Source: Brevibacterium paucivorans
GTDB taxonomy: Bacteria > Actinomycetota > Actinomycetes > Actinomycetales > Brevibacteriaceae
Assembly: GCF_016907735.1 (NCBI RefSeq)
Contig: NZ_JAFBCP010000001.1
Coordinates: 2,346,105 to 2,410,104, forward strand
Reading direction: 5' to 3'
Length of the DNA stretch: 64,000 nt
Positions within the stretch are counted from its first letter, which is position 1. Each line of letters starts with the position of its first letter. Shown piece by piece: positions 51,213-58,590 of the stretch. The notes beneath the pieces were generated by a model that searched no databases, was not told the origin of the DNA, and saw only the letters and a list, made by a program, of their open reading frames with translations. The translations under genes and the position numbers were made by a program.

Positions 51213-51806
51213 TCAGGAGGCCGGCTTGATCTCGCTCTCGACGACCCACTTGTGGTTCGTCATGGTCATACCGTCGGACTCGTAGTCGACCATGTAGACG
51301 GTCTCGTCGGTGGAGGAGGCGATGGTGGCGTGAGTGCCCTTCATGCCCTCCATGTGTTTGGCCTCGAGGGTGACTTCGGTACCGTCGGCCAGGCGCTGGT
51401 CGCCGGCGTCCTTGATCTCCTCCTGCACGACCCACTTGTGGTCCTTGATCGGATCCCCGCCGGTGGTGGGCGTGAAGTTCACCGCATAGGTGTAGGTGTC
51501 GAACGCGCCGACGATCGTGGCGTTTGCGCCGTCCATGCCCTCCATGTGGTCGGCGGTGAGCGTGACCTTGGTGCCGGCCGGGTACTTCGGCGAGGAAGCC
51601 TTCTCGATGCCCTCTGGGGCGGGGCCGCCGTCCATCGGATGCTCCATCCCGCCGCCGTCGTTGATGCCACCGCTTCCGTGGCCCTCGTGCTGACTGGTCG
51701 ACGATGGCGTCGCCTGGTCCTGGTCTCCGCCAGTACTGCAGCCGGTGAGCACGAGTGCTCCGCCGAGCACTCCCGTGGCGACGGTGGTGATAAGGCGCTT
51801 ACGCAT
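51213..51806 (-). CDS. YdhK-type lipoprotein with two DUF1541 repeats
   Basis: A 197-residue lipoprotein: signal peptide, lipobox VLTGC (Cys23), a Gly/His/Met-rich linker, then two DUF1541 repeats marked by ADHMEGMDGANATIVGAFDT with DHKWVVQEEI, and AKHMEGMKGTHATIASSTDE with NHKWVVESEI. The repeated HMEGM motifs offer Met/His copper sites. It is often next to copper ATPases. A CsoR-type operator lies 37 bases upstream, so it probably heads an operon with copB and csoR. Confidence 0.88.
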   Translation of the reverse strand: MRKRLITTVATGVLGGALVLTGCSTGGDQDQATPSSTSQHEGHGSGGINDGGGMEHPMDGGPAPEGIEKASSPKYPAGTKVTLTADHMEGMDGANATIVGAFDTYTYAVNFTPTTGGDPIKDHKWVVQEEIKDAGDQRLADGTEVTLEAKHMEGMKGTHATIASSTDETVYMVDYESDGMTMTNHKWVVESEIKPAS

Positions 51807-51842
51807 GAAATCTCCAATTCATCAGTCTGACCCGATCAAGCA

Positions 51843-51861
51843 TATACCCCCATGGGGTATA
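51843..51861. promoter_or_regulatory. CsoR-type operator before the DUF1541-copB-csoR operon
   Basis: TATACCCC-CAT-GGGGTATA is a perfect inverted repeat with 8-base arms, the usual shape of CsoR sites (G/C core flanked by TA steps). It is in the 151-base gap between the YHS gene and the DUF1541 gene. Confidence 0.75.
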
Positions 51862-51957
51862 AGTCAAATGTCGATCGGCGGGCGTGGAATCGTTTAGTTA
51901 CGATCCGGTCGACCCGGGGCAATAGCAGTGATGCTGCAGGCCCGGGCCGTCGAAGGA

Positions 51958-52299
51958 TCAGGCCATGTTGGCGGCGTACTTGGCGAGGTCGGAGTCGAAG
52001 GTCGGTCCGCAGCCGGGGCAGCAGAGCCAGTAGCGCTGCCCGTCGTAGTCACGGAAGAGGCCCTTTTCTTCGGCGTCCTGTTTGTTGACCGGATTGCCGA
52101 CCATGACGGGGCAAGTGGTCATGCCGTCGCTGCCTTCGACCAAAAGGTTTTCGCGATGGCCGGAATCGGCGGCGGGGTTCTCTGTGCCGGCCGTGCCGCA
52201 GCAGCTGGAACCAGCGCTGACAGCTTCCTCGGCGACGGATGCCTCGACTGCGGGGGACGTACTGCAGCAGCTGGTGGGTGCCTGGTCTTCGTTGCTCAT
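51958..52299 (-). CDS. YHS-domain metal-binding protein
   Basis: A 113-residue protein with an N-terminal half carrying two CC pairs (TSCCSTS, SSCCGTAG) and a C-terminal YHS domain (TTCPVMVGNPVNKQDAEEKG, YWLCCPGCGPTFD). YHS domains occur in heavy-metal ATPases and are thought to bind soft metals. No signal peptide, so it is probably a cytoplasmic metal chaperone or buffer. It follows copA in the copZ-copA-YHS operon. Confidence 0.85.
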   Translation of the reverse strand: MSNEDQAPTSCCSTSPAVEASVAEEAVSAGSSCCGTAGTENPAADSGHRENLLVEGSDGMTTCPVMVGNPVNKQDAEEKGLFRDYDGQRYWLCCPGCGPTFDSDLAKYAANMA

Positions 52300-52348
52300 T
52301 CTCGGTGCATACCTTTCGTGTGTTCGGATGATGGTTGGTTCTGCGGCG

Positions 52349-54619
52349 TCACTGCTTGGCGACGCTGCGGAACCCGCGCAGGCGGAGGCTGTTGCCGACG
52401 ACGAACACGCTGGAGAACGCCATCGCCGCGCCTGCGAGCATGGGGTTGAGCATGCCCAGCGCCGCGATCGGGATCGCAGCGACGTTGTAGGCGAAGGCCC
52501 AGAACAGGTTCGTCTTGATCGTGCCGAGGGTCTTGCGGGACAGGCGGATCGCGTCGACCGCGGCTCGCAGGTCCCCGCGCACGAGGGTGATGTCGGAGGC
52601 CTCGATGGCCACGTCGGTGCCGGTGCCCATCGCCAGGCCGAGATCGGCCTGCGCCAGCGCCGGGGCGTCGTTGACGCCGTCGCCGACCATCGCGACGACC
52701 TTGCCCTCGTTCTGGAGGCCGGTGACGACGTCGACCTTGTCCGTGGGCAGGACCTCGGCGATGACCTTCTCGATGCCGACCTCGGCGGCGATCCGGCGGG
52801 CCACGGCCTCGTTGTCGCCGGTGAGCAGGACCGGAGTGAGTCCCAGGTCCTTCAGTCCTTGGATCGCCTCGGCGCTGGTGGGCTTGACGGCGTCGGCGAC
52901 GACGAGGATCCCGCGGGCCCGTCCGTCCCAGCCGACGGCGACGACGGTCTTGCCCTCGTCCTCGGCCTCGGCCCTGGCGGCTGCGACATCGGAGGAGAGC
53001 TTCTGGGACGAGTCGGCCAGCAGGGACTCTCGGCCGACGAGCACGCCGCGACCGTCGACGACGCCCTGGACGCCCTTGCCTTCGATGTTGGCGAAATCCT
53101 CCGGTGTCGGCAGCTGCCCGCCCTCCACGGCCGCGGCCTTCGCGATGGCCTGGGCGATCGGGTGTTCGGAGGCGTCCTCCAAAGCGCCAGCCAGGCGAAG
53201 CAGCTCGGTGCGGTCAATGTCCGGCTCGGTGATTGCGTCGACCAAGGTCATCTTGCCGGTGGTGACGGTGCCGGTCTTGTCGAGGACGACGGTGTCGACC
53301 TTGCGTGTGGATTCGAAGACTTCGGGGCCCTTGATGAGGACGCCCATCTGCGCGCCGCGACCGGTCCCGACCAGTAGCGCTGTCGGGGTGGCCAGGCCGA
53401 GGGCGCAGGGGCAGGCGATGACGAGGACCGCAACCGCTGCGGTGAAGGCGGCGGAGACGCCGGGTCCGAAGATCAGCCATGCGCCGAGCGTGACGAGGGC
53501 GATGGCGATGACGATCGGCACGAAGATGCCGGAGATGCGGTCGGCCAGGCGCTGGACGGCGGCCTTGCCGGACTGGGCATCCTCGACCAGCTTCGCCATC
53601 TGCGCCAGCTGGGTGTCCGACCCGACCCGGGTCGCCCGCACGACAAGACGCCCGCTGGCGTTGACCGTGGCCCCAGTCACCGCGTCGCCGGCGACGACCT
53701 CGACGGGAACGGACTCGCCGGTGAGCATGGAGGCATCCACGGCCGAGGTGCCGGTCACGACGGTGCCGTCGGTGGCGATCTTCTCGCCGGGGCGGACGGC
53801 GAACTCGTCGCCGACGGCCAACTCTCCGATCGGGATCTTGGTCTCGACGCCGTCGCGCAGGACGGAGACCTCTTTTGCCCCGAGGTCGAGCAGGGCGCGC
53901 AGCGCGGCACCGGCCTGTCGCTTGGAGCGCTTCTCGAAGTAGCGACCGGCGAGGATGAACATCGTCACACCCGCGGCGGCCTCGAGGTAGATGTTGCCCG
54001 CGCCGTCAGACGGCGCGATGGTGAACTCGAAGGGATGCGTCATCCCCGGCATGCCGGCATGGCCGAGGAACAATGCATAGAGCGACCACAGGAACGCCGC
54101 GCTCGTGCCCATCGAGACGAGCGTGTCCATCGTGGCCGTGCCGTGCTTGAGGTTGGTCCATGCGGCCTTGTGGAACGGCCAGCCCGCCCAGACGACTACC
54201 GGCGTGGCCAGAGCCAGCGAGGCCCACTGCCAGAAGGTGAACTGCAGGACCGGAACCATGGCCATCGCGATTACCGGGACGGTGAGCACGATCGACCCGA
54301 TCAGCCTCTGCTTCAGCGAGGTCAGTTCGGGGTCATCGGCTGGGTCCTGATCGTTGCCTTCGGAGTCCGTCGTCGCACCTTCGGGCCGGGGCAGGGCGAC
54401 GGTGTAGCCGGTCTTTTCGACCTCCGCGACCAGAAGGGCCGGGTCATAGCCGGCGGGCACGGTGACCTTGGCCTTTTCGGTGGCGTAGTTGACGCTCGCG
54501 GTGACGCCGTCGAGCTTGTTGAGCTTGCGCTCGATCCTGTTCGCGCAGGAGGCGCAGGTCATCCCACCGACCTCCAGCTCGATGTCGCTGTCCGCACTCA
54601 GTGGCCCTGGTGTGCTCAT
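52349..54619 (-). CDS. copA: Copper-translocating P-type ATPase, CopA type
   Basis: P1B-1 Cu(I) exporter of 756 residues. One N-terminal heavy-metal-associated domain (GMTCASC at 19-25), eight membrane helices, transport site CPC ([17 protein letters not shown]), phosphorylation motif [11 protein letters not shown] motif SEHPIAQAI and hinge [13 protein letters not shown] 54619 is chosen because GGAAGTGAC precedes it; the longer frame overlaps copZ. Receives Cu(I) from CopZ. Confidence 0.96.
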   Translation of the reverse strand: MSTPGPLSADSDIELEVGGMTCASCANRIERKLNKLDGVTASVNYATEKAKVTVPAGYDPALLVAEVEKTGYTVALPRPEGATTDSEGNDQDPADDPELTSLKQRLIGSIVLTVPVIAMAMVPVLQFTFWQWASLALATPVVVWAGWPFHKAAWTNLKHGTATMDTLVSMGTSAAFLWSLYALFLGHAGMPGMTHPFEFTIAPSDGAGNIYLEAAAGVTMFILAGRYFEKRSKRQAGAALRALLDLGAKEVSVLRDGVETKIPIGELAVGDEFAVRPGEKIATDGTVVTGTSAVDASMLTGESVPVEVVAGDAVTGATVNASGRLVVRATRVGSDTQLAQMAKLVEDAQSGKAAVQRLADRISGIFVPIVIAIALVTLGAWLIFGPGVSAAFTAAVAVLVIACPCALGLATPTALLVGTGRGAQMGVLIKGPEVFESTRKVDTVVLDKTGTVTTGKMTLVDAITEPDIDRTELLRLAGALEDASEHPIAQAIAKAAAVEGGQLPTPEDFANIEGKGVQGVVDGRGVLVGRESLLADSSQKLSSDVAAARAEAEDEGKTVVAVGWDGRARGILVVADAVKPTSAEAIQGLKDLGLTPVLLTGDNEAVARRIAAEVGIEKVIAEVLPTDKVDVVTGLQNEGKVVAMVGDGVNDAPALAQADLGLAMGTGTDVAIEASDITLVRGDLRAAVDAIRLSRKTLGTIKTNLFWAFAYNVAAIPIAALGMLNPMLAGAAMAFSSVFVVGNSLRLRGFRSVAKQ

Positions 54620-54689
54620 GTCACTTCCTTCTCTCTGCTCTGCCGCGGCCATGCAGTGCCGTGGGCCGCGAGGCTGGCCGGGGCCTTCA

Positions 54690-54899
54690 TCAGGCGCGCA
54701 CGGCCGAGTAGCCGGCCTCCTCGACGGCGGCCAGGACCTTCGCGTCGTCGAGGTCGCCCTCGGCGGTGACGACCAGCCGGCCGGTTTGAGCGCTGACCTC
54801 GATGCCGGTGACACCGGCGATCTCGCCGACCTCCTCGCGGACTGACGCCTCGCAGTGCCCGCAAGTCATGCCCGTTACTTGGTACTCATTGGCAGTCAT
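54690..54899 (-). CDS. copZ: Copper chaperone CopZ
   Basis: A single heavy-metal-associated domain of 69 residues with the Cu(I) motif GMTCGHC and the closing [13 protein letters not shown] 54899 has GAGAGGG upstream. It is the first gene of the copZ-copA-YHS operon, 70 nt ahead of copA, and is preceded by two CsoR-type repeats. Confidence 0.94.
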   Translation of the reverse strand: MTANEYQVTGMTCGHCEASVREEVGEIAGVTGIEVSAQTGRLVVTAEGDLDDAKVLAAVEEAGYSAVRA

Positions 54900-54919
54900 C
54901 GGATAACCCTCTCTACTTG

Positions 54920-54938
54920 GGTACCCCCGGTGGGTACC
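54920..54938. promoter_or_regulatory. CsoR-type operator 1 before copZ
   Basis: GGTACCC-N5-GGGTACC inverted repeat with 7-base arms, 21 bases before the copZ start on the minus strand. Confidence 0.6.
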
Positions 54939-54952
54939 ATCTTGTGAACCAT

Positions 54953-54969
54953 ATACCCATATAGGGTAT
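54953..54969. promoter_or_regulatory. CsoR-type operator 2 before copZ
   Basis: ATACCC-ATATA-GGGTAT, an inverted repeat with 6-base arms and a 5-base A/T centre, close in form to the 51843 site and probably in the copZ promoter. Confidence 0.65.
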
Positions 54970-55021
54970 TCCTGCAAGGTGAGTCGGGCTCGCTCTTGAA
55001 TGGACCCAACGTTTCGAGGTG

Positions 55022-55038
55022 ATACGCCACCGGGGTAT
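55022..55038. promoter_or_regulatory. CsoR-type operator before the small membrane protein gene
   Basis: ATACGCC-ACC-GGGGTAT is an inverted repeat with one arm mismatch. The right arm runs into TATGCT at 55036-55041, a -10 lying 6 nt before GTG 55048, so binding would cover the promoter. Confidence 0.55.
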
Positions 55039-55047
55039 GCTGTGGCT

Positions 55048-55449
55048 GTGAAGAGCGCGACTCCTGAACCCTGTCGCGGCCAGCACTGGCTGCAGCTCGT
55101 CGTACTCACTGCACTGCTGATCATGGGTCTCCTCGGCATGCACGCGCTTATCGGCGGGTCGGTAGCGTCGACGACTTCCATGGCGTCGTCGGCTCATGCA
55201 TCCTCGCAGTCGGCCGGAACGACGACTACCGCCTCCATGTCGAGCGCGTCCGGGGCGCAGCGCGCGGTGCACGGTTCCGGCGGGTGTGCAGACGCCATGA
55301 ACGGCGGCGACTCTACCTGTGTCTCCGCACCTACGGCCGAGAGCATTCCGGCCCTTCCCGTTCCGTCCGCCGCGGACCAGCACGCGCACGACAGCGTCCA
55401 TCACCGGCTGTGCTCCTCGGGCCACGCGGGCGGGGTTGTGGTCGTCTGA
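55048..55449 (+). CDS. Small Cys/His-rich membrane protein (DUF6153-like)
   Basis: A 133-residue protein with one N-terminal membrane helix (LQLVVLTALLIMGLLGMHAL), a Ser/Thr/Ala-rich linker, then a Cys/His-bearing tail (GGCADAMNGG, DSTCVSAP, ADQHAHDSVHHRLCSSGH). The layout resembles DUF6153 proteins of actinobacterial copper loci; this is from memory and tentative. GTG 55048 fits a leaderless mRNA; GTG 55042 is possible. Transcribed divergently from copZ under a CsoR-type repeat, so a copper-related role outside the membrane is inferred. Confidence 0.65.
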   Translation: MKSATPEPCRGQHWLQLVVLTALLIMGLLGMHALIGGSVASTTSMASSAHASSQSAGTTTTASMSSASGAQRAVHGSGGCADAMNGGDSTCVSAPTAESIPALPVPSAADQHAHDSVHHRLCSSGHAGGVVVV

Positions 55450-55466
55450 AGCACTCGGTATGCTTC

Positions 55467-55482
55467 CCATACGAACGTATGG
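55467..55482. promoter_or_regulatory. TetR-type operator before the DUF998 gene
   Basis: CCATACG-AA-CGTATGG is a perfect inverted repeat with 7-base arms, 18 bases before the GTG at 55501. Size and form fit a TetR-family operator, and TetR gene remnants lie just downstream of the DUF998 gene. Confidence 0.65.
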
Positions 55483-55500
55483 TAATTGACGAAGGATGTC

Positions 55501-56184
55501 GTGAACCGATACCGCGCTGGAGCCGTGGCCTGGTTGGCCAGCGCCGTGCTGTTTCCGGTACAGCTGCTGGTCGCGCTGCGGTGGCCCCAGGGGTACTCGG
55601 TGAGGGACAACGCCATCAGCGATCTCGGAGTCACCGTCTGTGGAGGGTTCTCCGAGCAGGGCCAGCAGGTGCGCGAGGTGTGCTCTCCCTGGCACCAGTT
55701 GTTCAACGCCGGTATGGTCGTCTCCGGTGTGTTGATCGTGATCGGTGCGCTGTTGCTGCACGGCTGGTGGGACAGCCGCTCGGGTCGTACCGGGACGAGC
55801 GTGATCGCACTGACCGGACTGTCGGTGTCGATCGTCGGTTTGGCACCGTGGGACACGCATCCTGGCGTGCATGACTTCGCCGCACTGGGCCAGGCCGTCA
55901 CGCAGTGGCTAGCCATGGGCCTGCTCGCCGTGGCCGCTGAACGCGGGCACTTCCGGCGACTCACCATCGTGGCGCTGGTGGTGTCATTGGTCGGGTTCGC
56001 AGCGTTCCTCGCCGCGCTGGAGGGCGTCGAGGTGCACTGGGTGGGTTTCGGCGGCGCCGAACGACTCTCCTTCGACACCCTCAGCCTCTGGACGGCACTC
56101 GTCGGAGCAACTCTCTTGAGACGCCGCGGACATCGCGGGCAGGCCACGGGTCCTGCTAAATCGCCGACGATCCGAACACGATGA
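55501..56184 (+). CDS. DUF998 integral membrane protein
   Basis: A 227-residue membrane protein with about six helices. The DUF998 pattern is seen in YSVRDNAISDLGVT, SPWHQLFNAGMVVSGVLIVIG and WDTHPGVHDFAALG. Function unknown; such genes are often controlled by an adjacent TetR repressor. GTG 55501 has GAAGGA 4 nt upstream. The neighbouring TetR gene is broken, so expression may now be unregulated. Confidence 0.82.
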   Translation: MNRYRAGAVAWLASAVLFPVQLLVALRWPQGYSVRDNAISDLGVTVCGGFSEQGQQVREVCSPWHQLFNAGMVVSGVLIVIGALLLHGWWDSRSGRTGTSVIALTGLSVSIVGLAPWDTHPGVHDFAALGQAVTQWLAMGLLAVAAERGHFRRLTIVALVVSLVGFAAFLAALEGVEVHWVGFGGAERLSFDTLSLWTALVGATLLRRRGHRGQATGPAKSPTIRTR

Positions 56185-56230
56185 ACGGGATGTGTTCGGC
56201 GTGCCCGCTCATGGAGAGCTGCGGCCGCGA

Positions 56231-56460
56231 TTACTTCTGTTGGCCGGATCGGCAGGGGAATCCGATGCCCTCGAGGACCGCTTCGACGTAGGCTTTCGGG
56301 TCGGTGCTTGGCGACCGGTCGCCCCAAAGCAGCATCTTGTGGATGAGGGCTCCGGCGATCTGACAGACGAGGTCGCGGGCGAAACCGTCATTCAGCGCGG
56401 TGGCGGCACGGCGGACGAACAGGTCGAGGATCGCCGTAAGCGGCCAGTCTTCCAGCGCGG
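56231..56460 (-). pseudogene. TetR-family regulator, C-terminal fragment
   Basis: The minus-strand frame ending at 56231 reads PLTAILDLFVRRAATAL, CQIAGALIHKMLLWGD and DPKAYVEAVLEGI, typical of a TetR ligand-binding C-terminus. No HTH precedes it in frame. A TetR N-terminus on the same strand stands at 56863-57057, so the two may be the ends of one interrupted gene. The boundary near 56460 is approximate. Confidence 0.6.
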
Positions 56461-56862
56461 GCTTCGTGGATACCCGCATCGCCGAGACTACGCGGAAGCT
56501 CGACCCGGCTGCGGTCGGAGCCGATGAGATGAACCCGGAGTACCGGCAGAAGCTCGAGCGCTTCTCGAAGCAATGCCTCCAGAGACCGAGCGCGACCGCA
56601 AGATGACGGAGATGATCGAGAAGGCCCGTCAGTAGCGTGCCCGGCACCTTGGCTGTGCTCGGTCGAATTTGCGGCTGTCCGATTCCGACTTGCCCGAATC
56701 TTCAATCGTTGGGCAGGTGGCTGCAGAACGTCGCTTTTTCCCACGCTGGGGCGGAAGCGATTCAGCATCGTGGCGACTTCGCCGACATCATTCGCAACGA
56801 GCTCGTCGGCCCGGTTCCTGACAAGGTCGACCTGACCATAGCATTCTGGTTCATGATCTAGA
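56461..56862. other. Degenerate segment between TetR fragments
   Basis: About 400 bases without an intact gene. On the plus strand 56466-56635 encodes charged helical stretches (DEMNPEYRQKLERFSKQ, then ETERDRKMTEMIEKARQ before a TAG) in two different frames, so it looks like the frameshifted end of a gene I cannot name. 56640-56862 shows nothing recognisable. It may be the residue of an insertion that split the TetR gene. Confidence 0.5.
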
Positions 56863-57057
56863 CTAAACCGCTCCGCAGTCGTCCTCACCGTCGACTGCGG
56901 CGTGCACTCCGTCCTTCGAGCCGTAGTGCCCAATGGCGAGGCTCGGTGAAACGCTAGCCTGCGTCGTGATGTCACGGACTGGGACCGCGTCGAGGCCTGC
57001 TGGAGCGAACAATCTAACGCCTCGTCCCTTGATTCTCACTTCGGATTGTGGTGACAC
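56863..57057 (-). pseudogene. TetR-family regulator, N-terminal fragment
   Basis: From a GTG at 57057 the 64 codons give a TetR HTH: GVRLFAPAGLDAVPVRDITT and ASVSPSLAIGHYGSKDGVHAAVDG, then a stop. The ligand domain is missing and probably survives as the fragment at 56231-56460. It is divergent from the next TetR-like gene at 57081, with the palindrome at 57064 between them. Confidence 0.65.
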
Positions 57058-57063
57058 GATCGT

Positions 57064-57074
57064 ACCGTTACGGT
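57064..57074. promoter_or_regulatory. Palindrome between divergent TetR-like genes
   Basis: ACCGT-T-ACGGT is an 11-base palindrome 6 bases before the ATG at 57081 and 6 bases from the divergent GTG at 57057, a position suited to autoregulation of one or both TetR genes. Confidence 0.4.
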
Positions 57075-57459
57075 GGTGGCATGCCGAAGCTGACTGACCA
57101 TGCCCGTCGCCGTGAGGAACTGGGCGATGCTGCCTGGTGGGTCCTGCTGAGGGACGGTGTTGGCCGGGTCTCGGTGCGCAACGTTGCCGCAGAGGCCGAC
57201 CCGACGGTCAGTTCCCTGCGTCATGTCTTCGCGACCCAGGATGAGCTGCTGGTGTTCGCCCTGGAGCTGGTGCTCGAGAGGGTGCGCCGGCGCGTTGAGC
57301 CGTTGCTCCCTGTGACTGATCGCCGCGAAGTCGAGGCCGTTGCCTGCGAGTTCCTGCCGCTGAGTCCGGAGCGGTGGGCGGAGATGGAAGTCTATCTGTC
57401 CCTGTTCATGGCGGTCGGCAAGAATCCTGAGCTCGCGCCGCACCGCGATCGGGCGCCCG

Positions 57460-57600
57460 GGCCCGCGCTGGTAGGATGCCTCGGCCAGTTCGGGGAACCG
57501 TTCGGCTTCGGCGATCACCGTGCGCCGCAGACGCACCAGCTCCGGGGTCATCACCAGCTTCAACTGGCCGCATGCCAAGACGAGCAGGTCACCGGAGAGA
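57460..57600 (-). pseudogene. AefR-like TetR C-terminal fragment (minus strand)
   Basis: The minus strand reads LVMTPELVRLRRTVIAEAER and FPELAEASYQRGPGRP, a good match to the C-terminal domain of AefR-type TetR regulators (typical: LRRLVIAEA, FPELA). It begins and ends abruptly against the truncated TetR on the other strand and the methyltransferase tail. Boundaries are approximate. Confidence 0.55.
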
Positions 57601-57635
57601 TCGCCGGAGGCCTCCGTCCGCCTGATCTGCTCGGC

Positions 57636-57710
57636 GACGGCGTCGACTCGCTCAACGTCGCAGCCGCAGCTGCCGTCACATGCTTCGCCCTCACCCAACA
57701 TAAGGACTGA
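57636..57710 (+). pseudogene. Orphan C-terminal tail of the SpoU/TrmH-family methyltransferase
   Basis: These 24 codons plus a TGA encode DGVDSLNVAAAAAV followed by a short tail, the same motif-3 end as in the intact gene at 46777-47658 and of nearly the same length. The next gene starts 4 nt later, the spacing expected if the methyltransferase gene originally ended here. I interpret it as the native 3' end left behind by the island. Confidence 0.65.
57645..57661 (+). repeat. Right att-like repeat of the copper island
   Basis: GACTCGCTCAACGTCGC, partner of the left repeat at 47590-47606 (15 of 17 identical, same orientation). Part of the similarity could come from the conserved protein motif alone. 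Confidence 0.45.
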
Positions 57711-57713
57711 AAC

Positions 57714-58448
57714 GTGGAAACACTCGCACAGCAACTCGAACAGGCGGCCATCACCGGAAAGGTCGCGACACCTCGGGAAATTAACCTCCTCCACATCCAC
57801 CGCTTCCTCGCTGGGGAGCGTCAGTTCGACTTTGGGGTGACGCTGACCCGCGACTGGGACTATGACTCGGTGTTTCAGCTCATGGTCGACGCGTGCGGGA
57901 TAAACCCAGACCCAGACTTCACGGAAGGCGTGGACACCATCTCCACGCAGCGGTGCATCGAACAATTAGACCTGATGCGGACCGCCATTCAGGACGTCGC
58001 CTCCCGAGGTGGCCGCATCCTGTTTGCGACCGGCCACCCCAGCGGGTTGTTGCCGGTACATGTGCGCATGCGGGACTGGGCTGTAAGCCTGGGCGCGCGC
58101 ACGGTCGAGCAGACGGACTTTGTGCCCGTTGAGATCGGGGGAGACGCGCGCACGGTGCTGGGAGTTTGGGTGTGGCATCAGCACGGCGGACTCCCGCACA
58201 CCCACCTGGCTGAGCCCGCCCAGGCGGTGCTGGAACAGGTAGAAGCGCCAGATCTGGTGGTCGCCGATCACGGGTGGGCAGGGGCTGCCGGAAGCGCCGG
58301 CATCCGCACCGTGGGATTCGCGGACTGCAATGACCCAGCGCTGTTCGTAGCGCAGGCTCAAGAGCAGGTCGAAGTGTGTGTTCCACTGGACGACAACATT
58401 CCGCCACACCTGTATGAGCCGCTCATCGCACACGTGTGTCGCGATTAA
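57714..58448 (+). CDS. Conserved actinobacterial phosphatase-like protein
   Basis: A 244-residue soluble protein that I associate with an actinobacterial family annotated only as phosphatase. Visible landmarks are RILFATGHPSGLLPVH, DLVVADHGWAGAAGSAG with TVGFADCNDPALFV, and the end VPLDDNIPPHLYEPLI. No HAD or histidine-phosphatase motif is evident, so the activity is uncertain. It starts with GTG 4 nt after the orphan methyltransferase tail and probably once formed the next gene of the TSUP-methyltransferase operon. Confidence 0.65.
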   Translation: METLAQQLEQAAITGKVATPREINLLHIHRFLAGERQFDFGVTLTRDWDYDSVFQLMVDACGINPDPDFTEGVDTISTQRCIEQLDLMRTAIQDVASRGGRILFATGHPSGLLPVHVRMRDWAVSLGARTVEQTDFVPVEIGGDARTVLGVWVWHQHGGLPHTHLAEPAQAVLEQVEAPDLVVADHGWAGAAGSAGIRTVGFADCNDPALFVAQAQEQVEVCVPLDDNIPPHLYEPLIAHVCRD

Positions 58449-58492
58449 CGCGCCACGGGGCTGTTCGATGTGGAACTGAGCGCACATTCGGG

Positions 58493-58524
58493 TATAGTTG
58501 GTTGCTGGCGTTTTACACGTCAGC
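58493..58524 (+). promoter_or_regulatory. rpmE2 promoter -10 and 5' leader hairpin
   Basis: TATAGT (58493-58498) is a probable -10. The leader of about 85 nt starts with a hairpin, GCTGGCG (58504-58510) pairing with CGTCAGC (58518-58524) around TTTTACA, one pair being G-U. No zinc-responsive Zur palindrome was evident. Confidence 0.4.
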
Positions 58525-58590
58525 CATAAGAATTTGAGCACTGGCGGGCAACCCGGTTGCATCAGGGCTCTCGAGATTCAAAGGATCACC

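Larger units (their letters stand above)
47590..57661. mobile_element. Copper-resistance genomic island inserted in the RNA methyltransferase gene
   Basis: About 10 kb bounded by the two copies of the methyltransferase tail. Base composition is far above the core: by direct count 53401-53460 has 45 G+C of 60. The content is dominated by copper genes with their own CsoR-type operators, plus regulator fragments at the right end. No integrase, resolvase or transposase is left, so the element looks fixed or was moved in trans. The short segment 47659-47816 just inside the left end contains no gene I recognise. Confidence 0.7.
57081..57710 (+). pseudogene. Truncated TetR regulator fused in frame to debris and the methyltransferase tail
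   Basis: The frame encodes 209 residues of mixed origin. Residues 1 to about 127 are a TetR regulator (REELGDAAWWVLLRDG, VSVRNVAAEADPTVSSLRHV). The next stretch to about residue 180 is antisense to a second TetR fragment. The last 24 codons (57636-57707) read DGVDSLNVAAAAAV, which is SPOUT motif 3 of the RNA methyltransferase family. The HTH is complete, so a DNA-binding stub could still be made, but the dimer/ligand domain is lost. Confidence 0.65.

Noticed and set aside
49575..53942. Long plus-strand open frames opposite copB and copA (49575-50855, 52082-53377, 52515-53942)
   Set aside because: Ser/Thr/Pro/Arg-rich shadow translations of high-G+C genes. The minus-strand frames encode complete P-type ATPases.
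58449..58590. Zur-regulated promoter for the type B L31 gene
   Set aside because: Type B L31 genes are often zinc-regulated, but I could not find a convincing Zur palindrome, only a G/C-rich hairpin in the leader.
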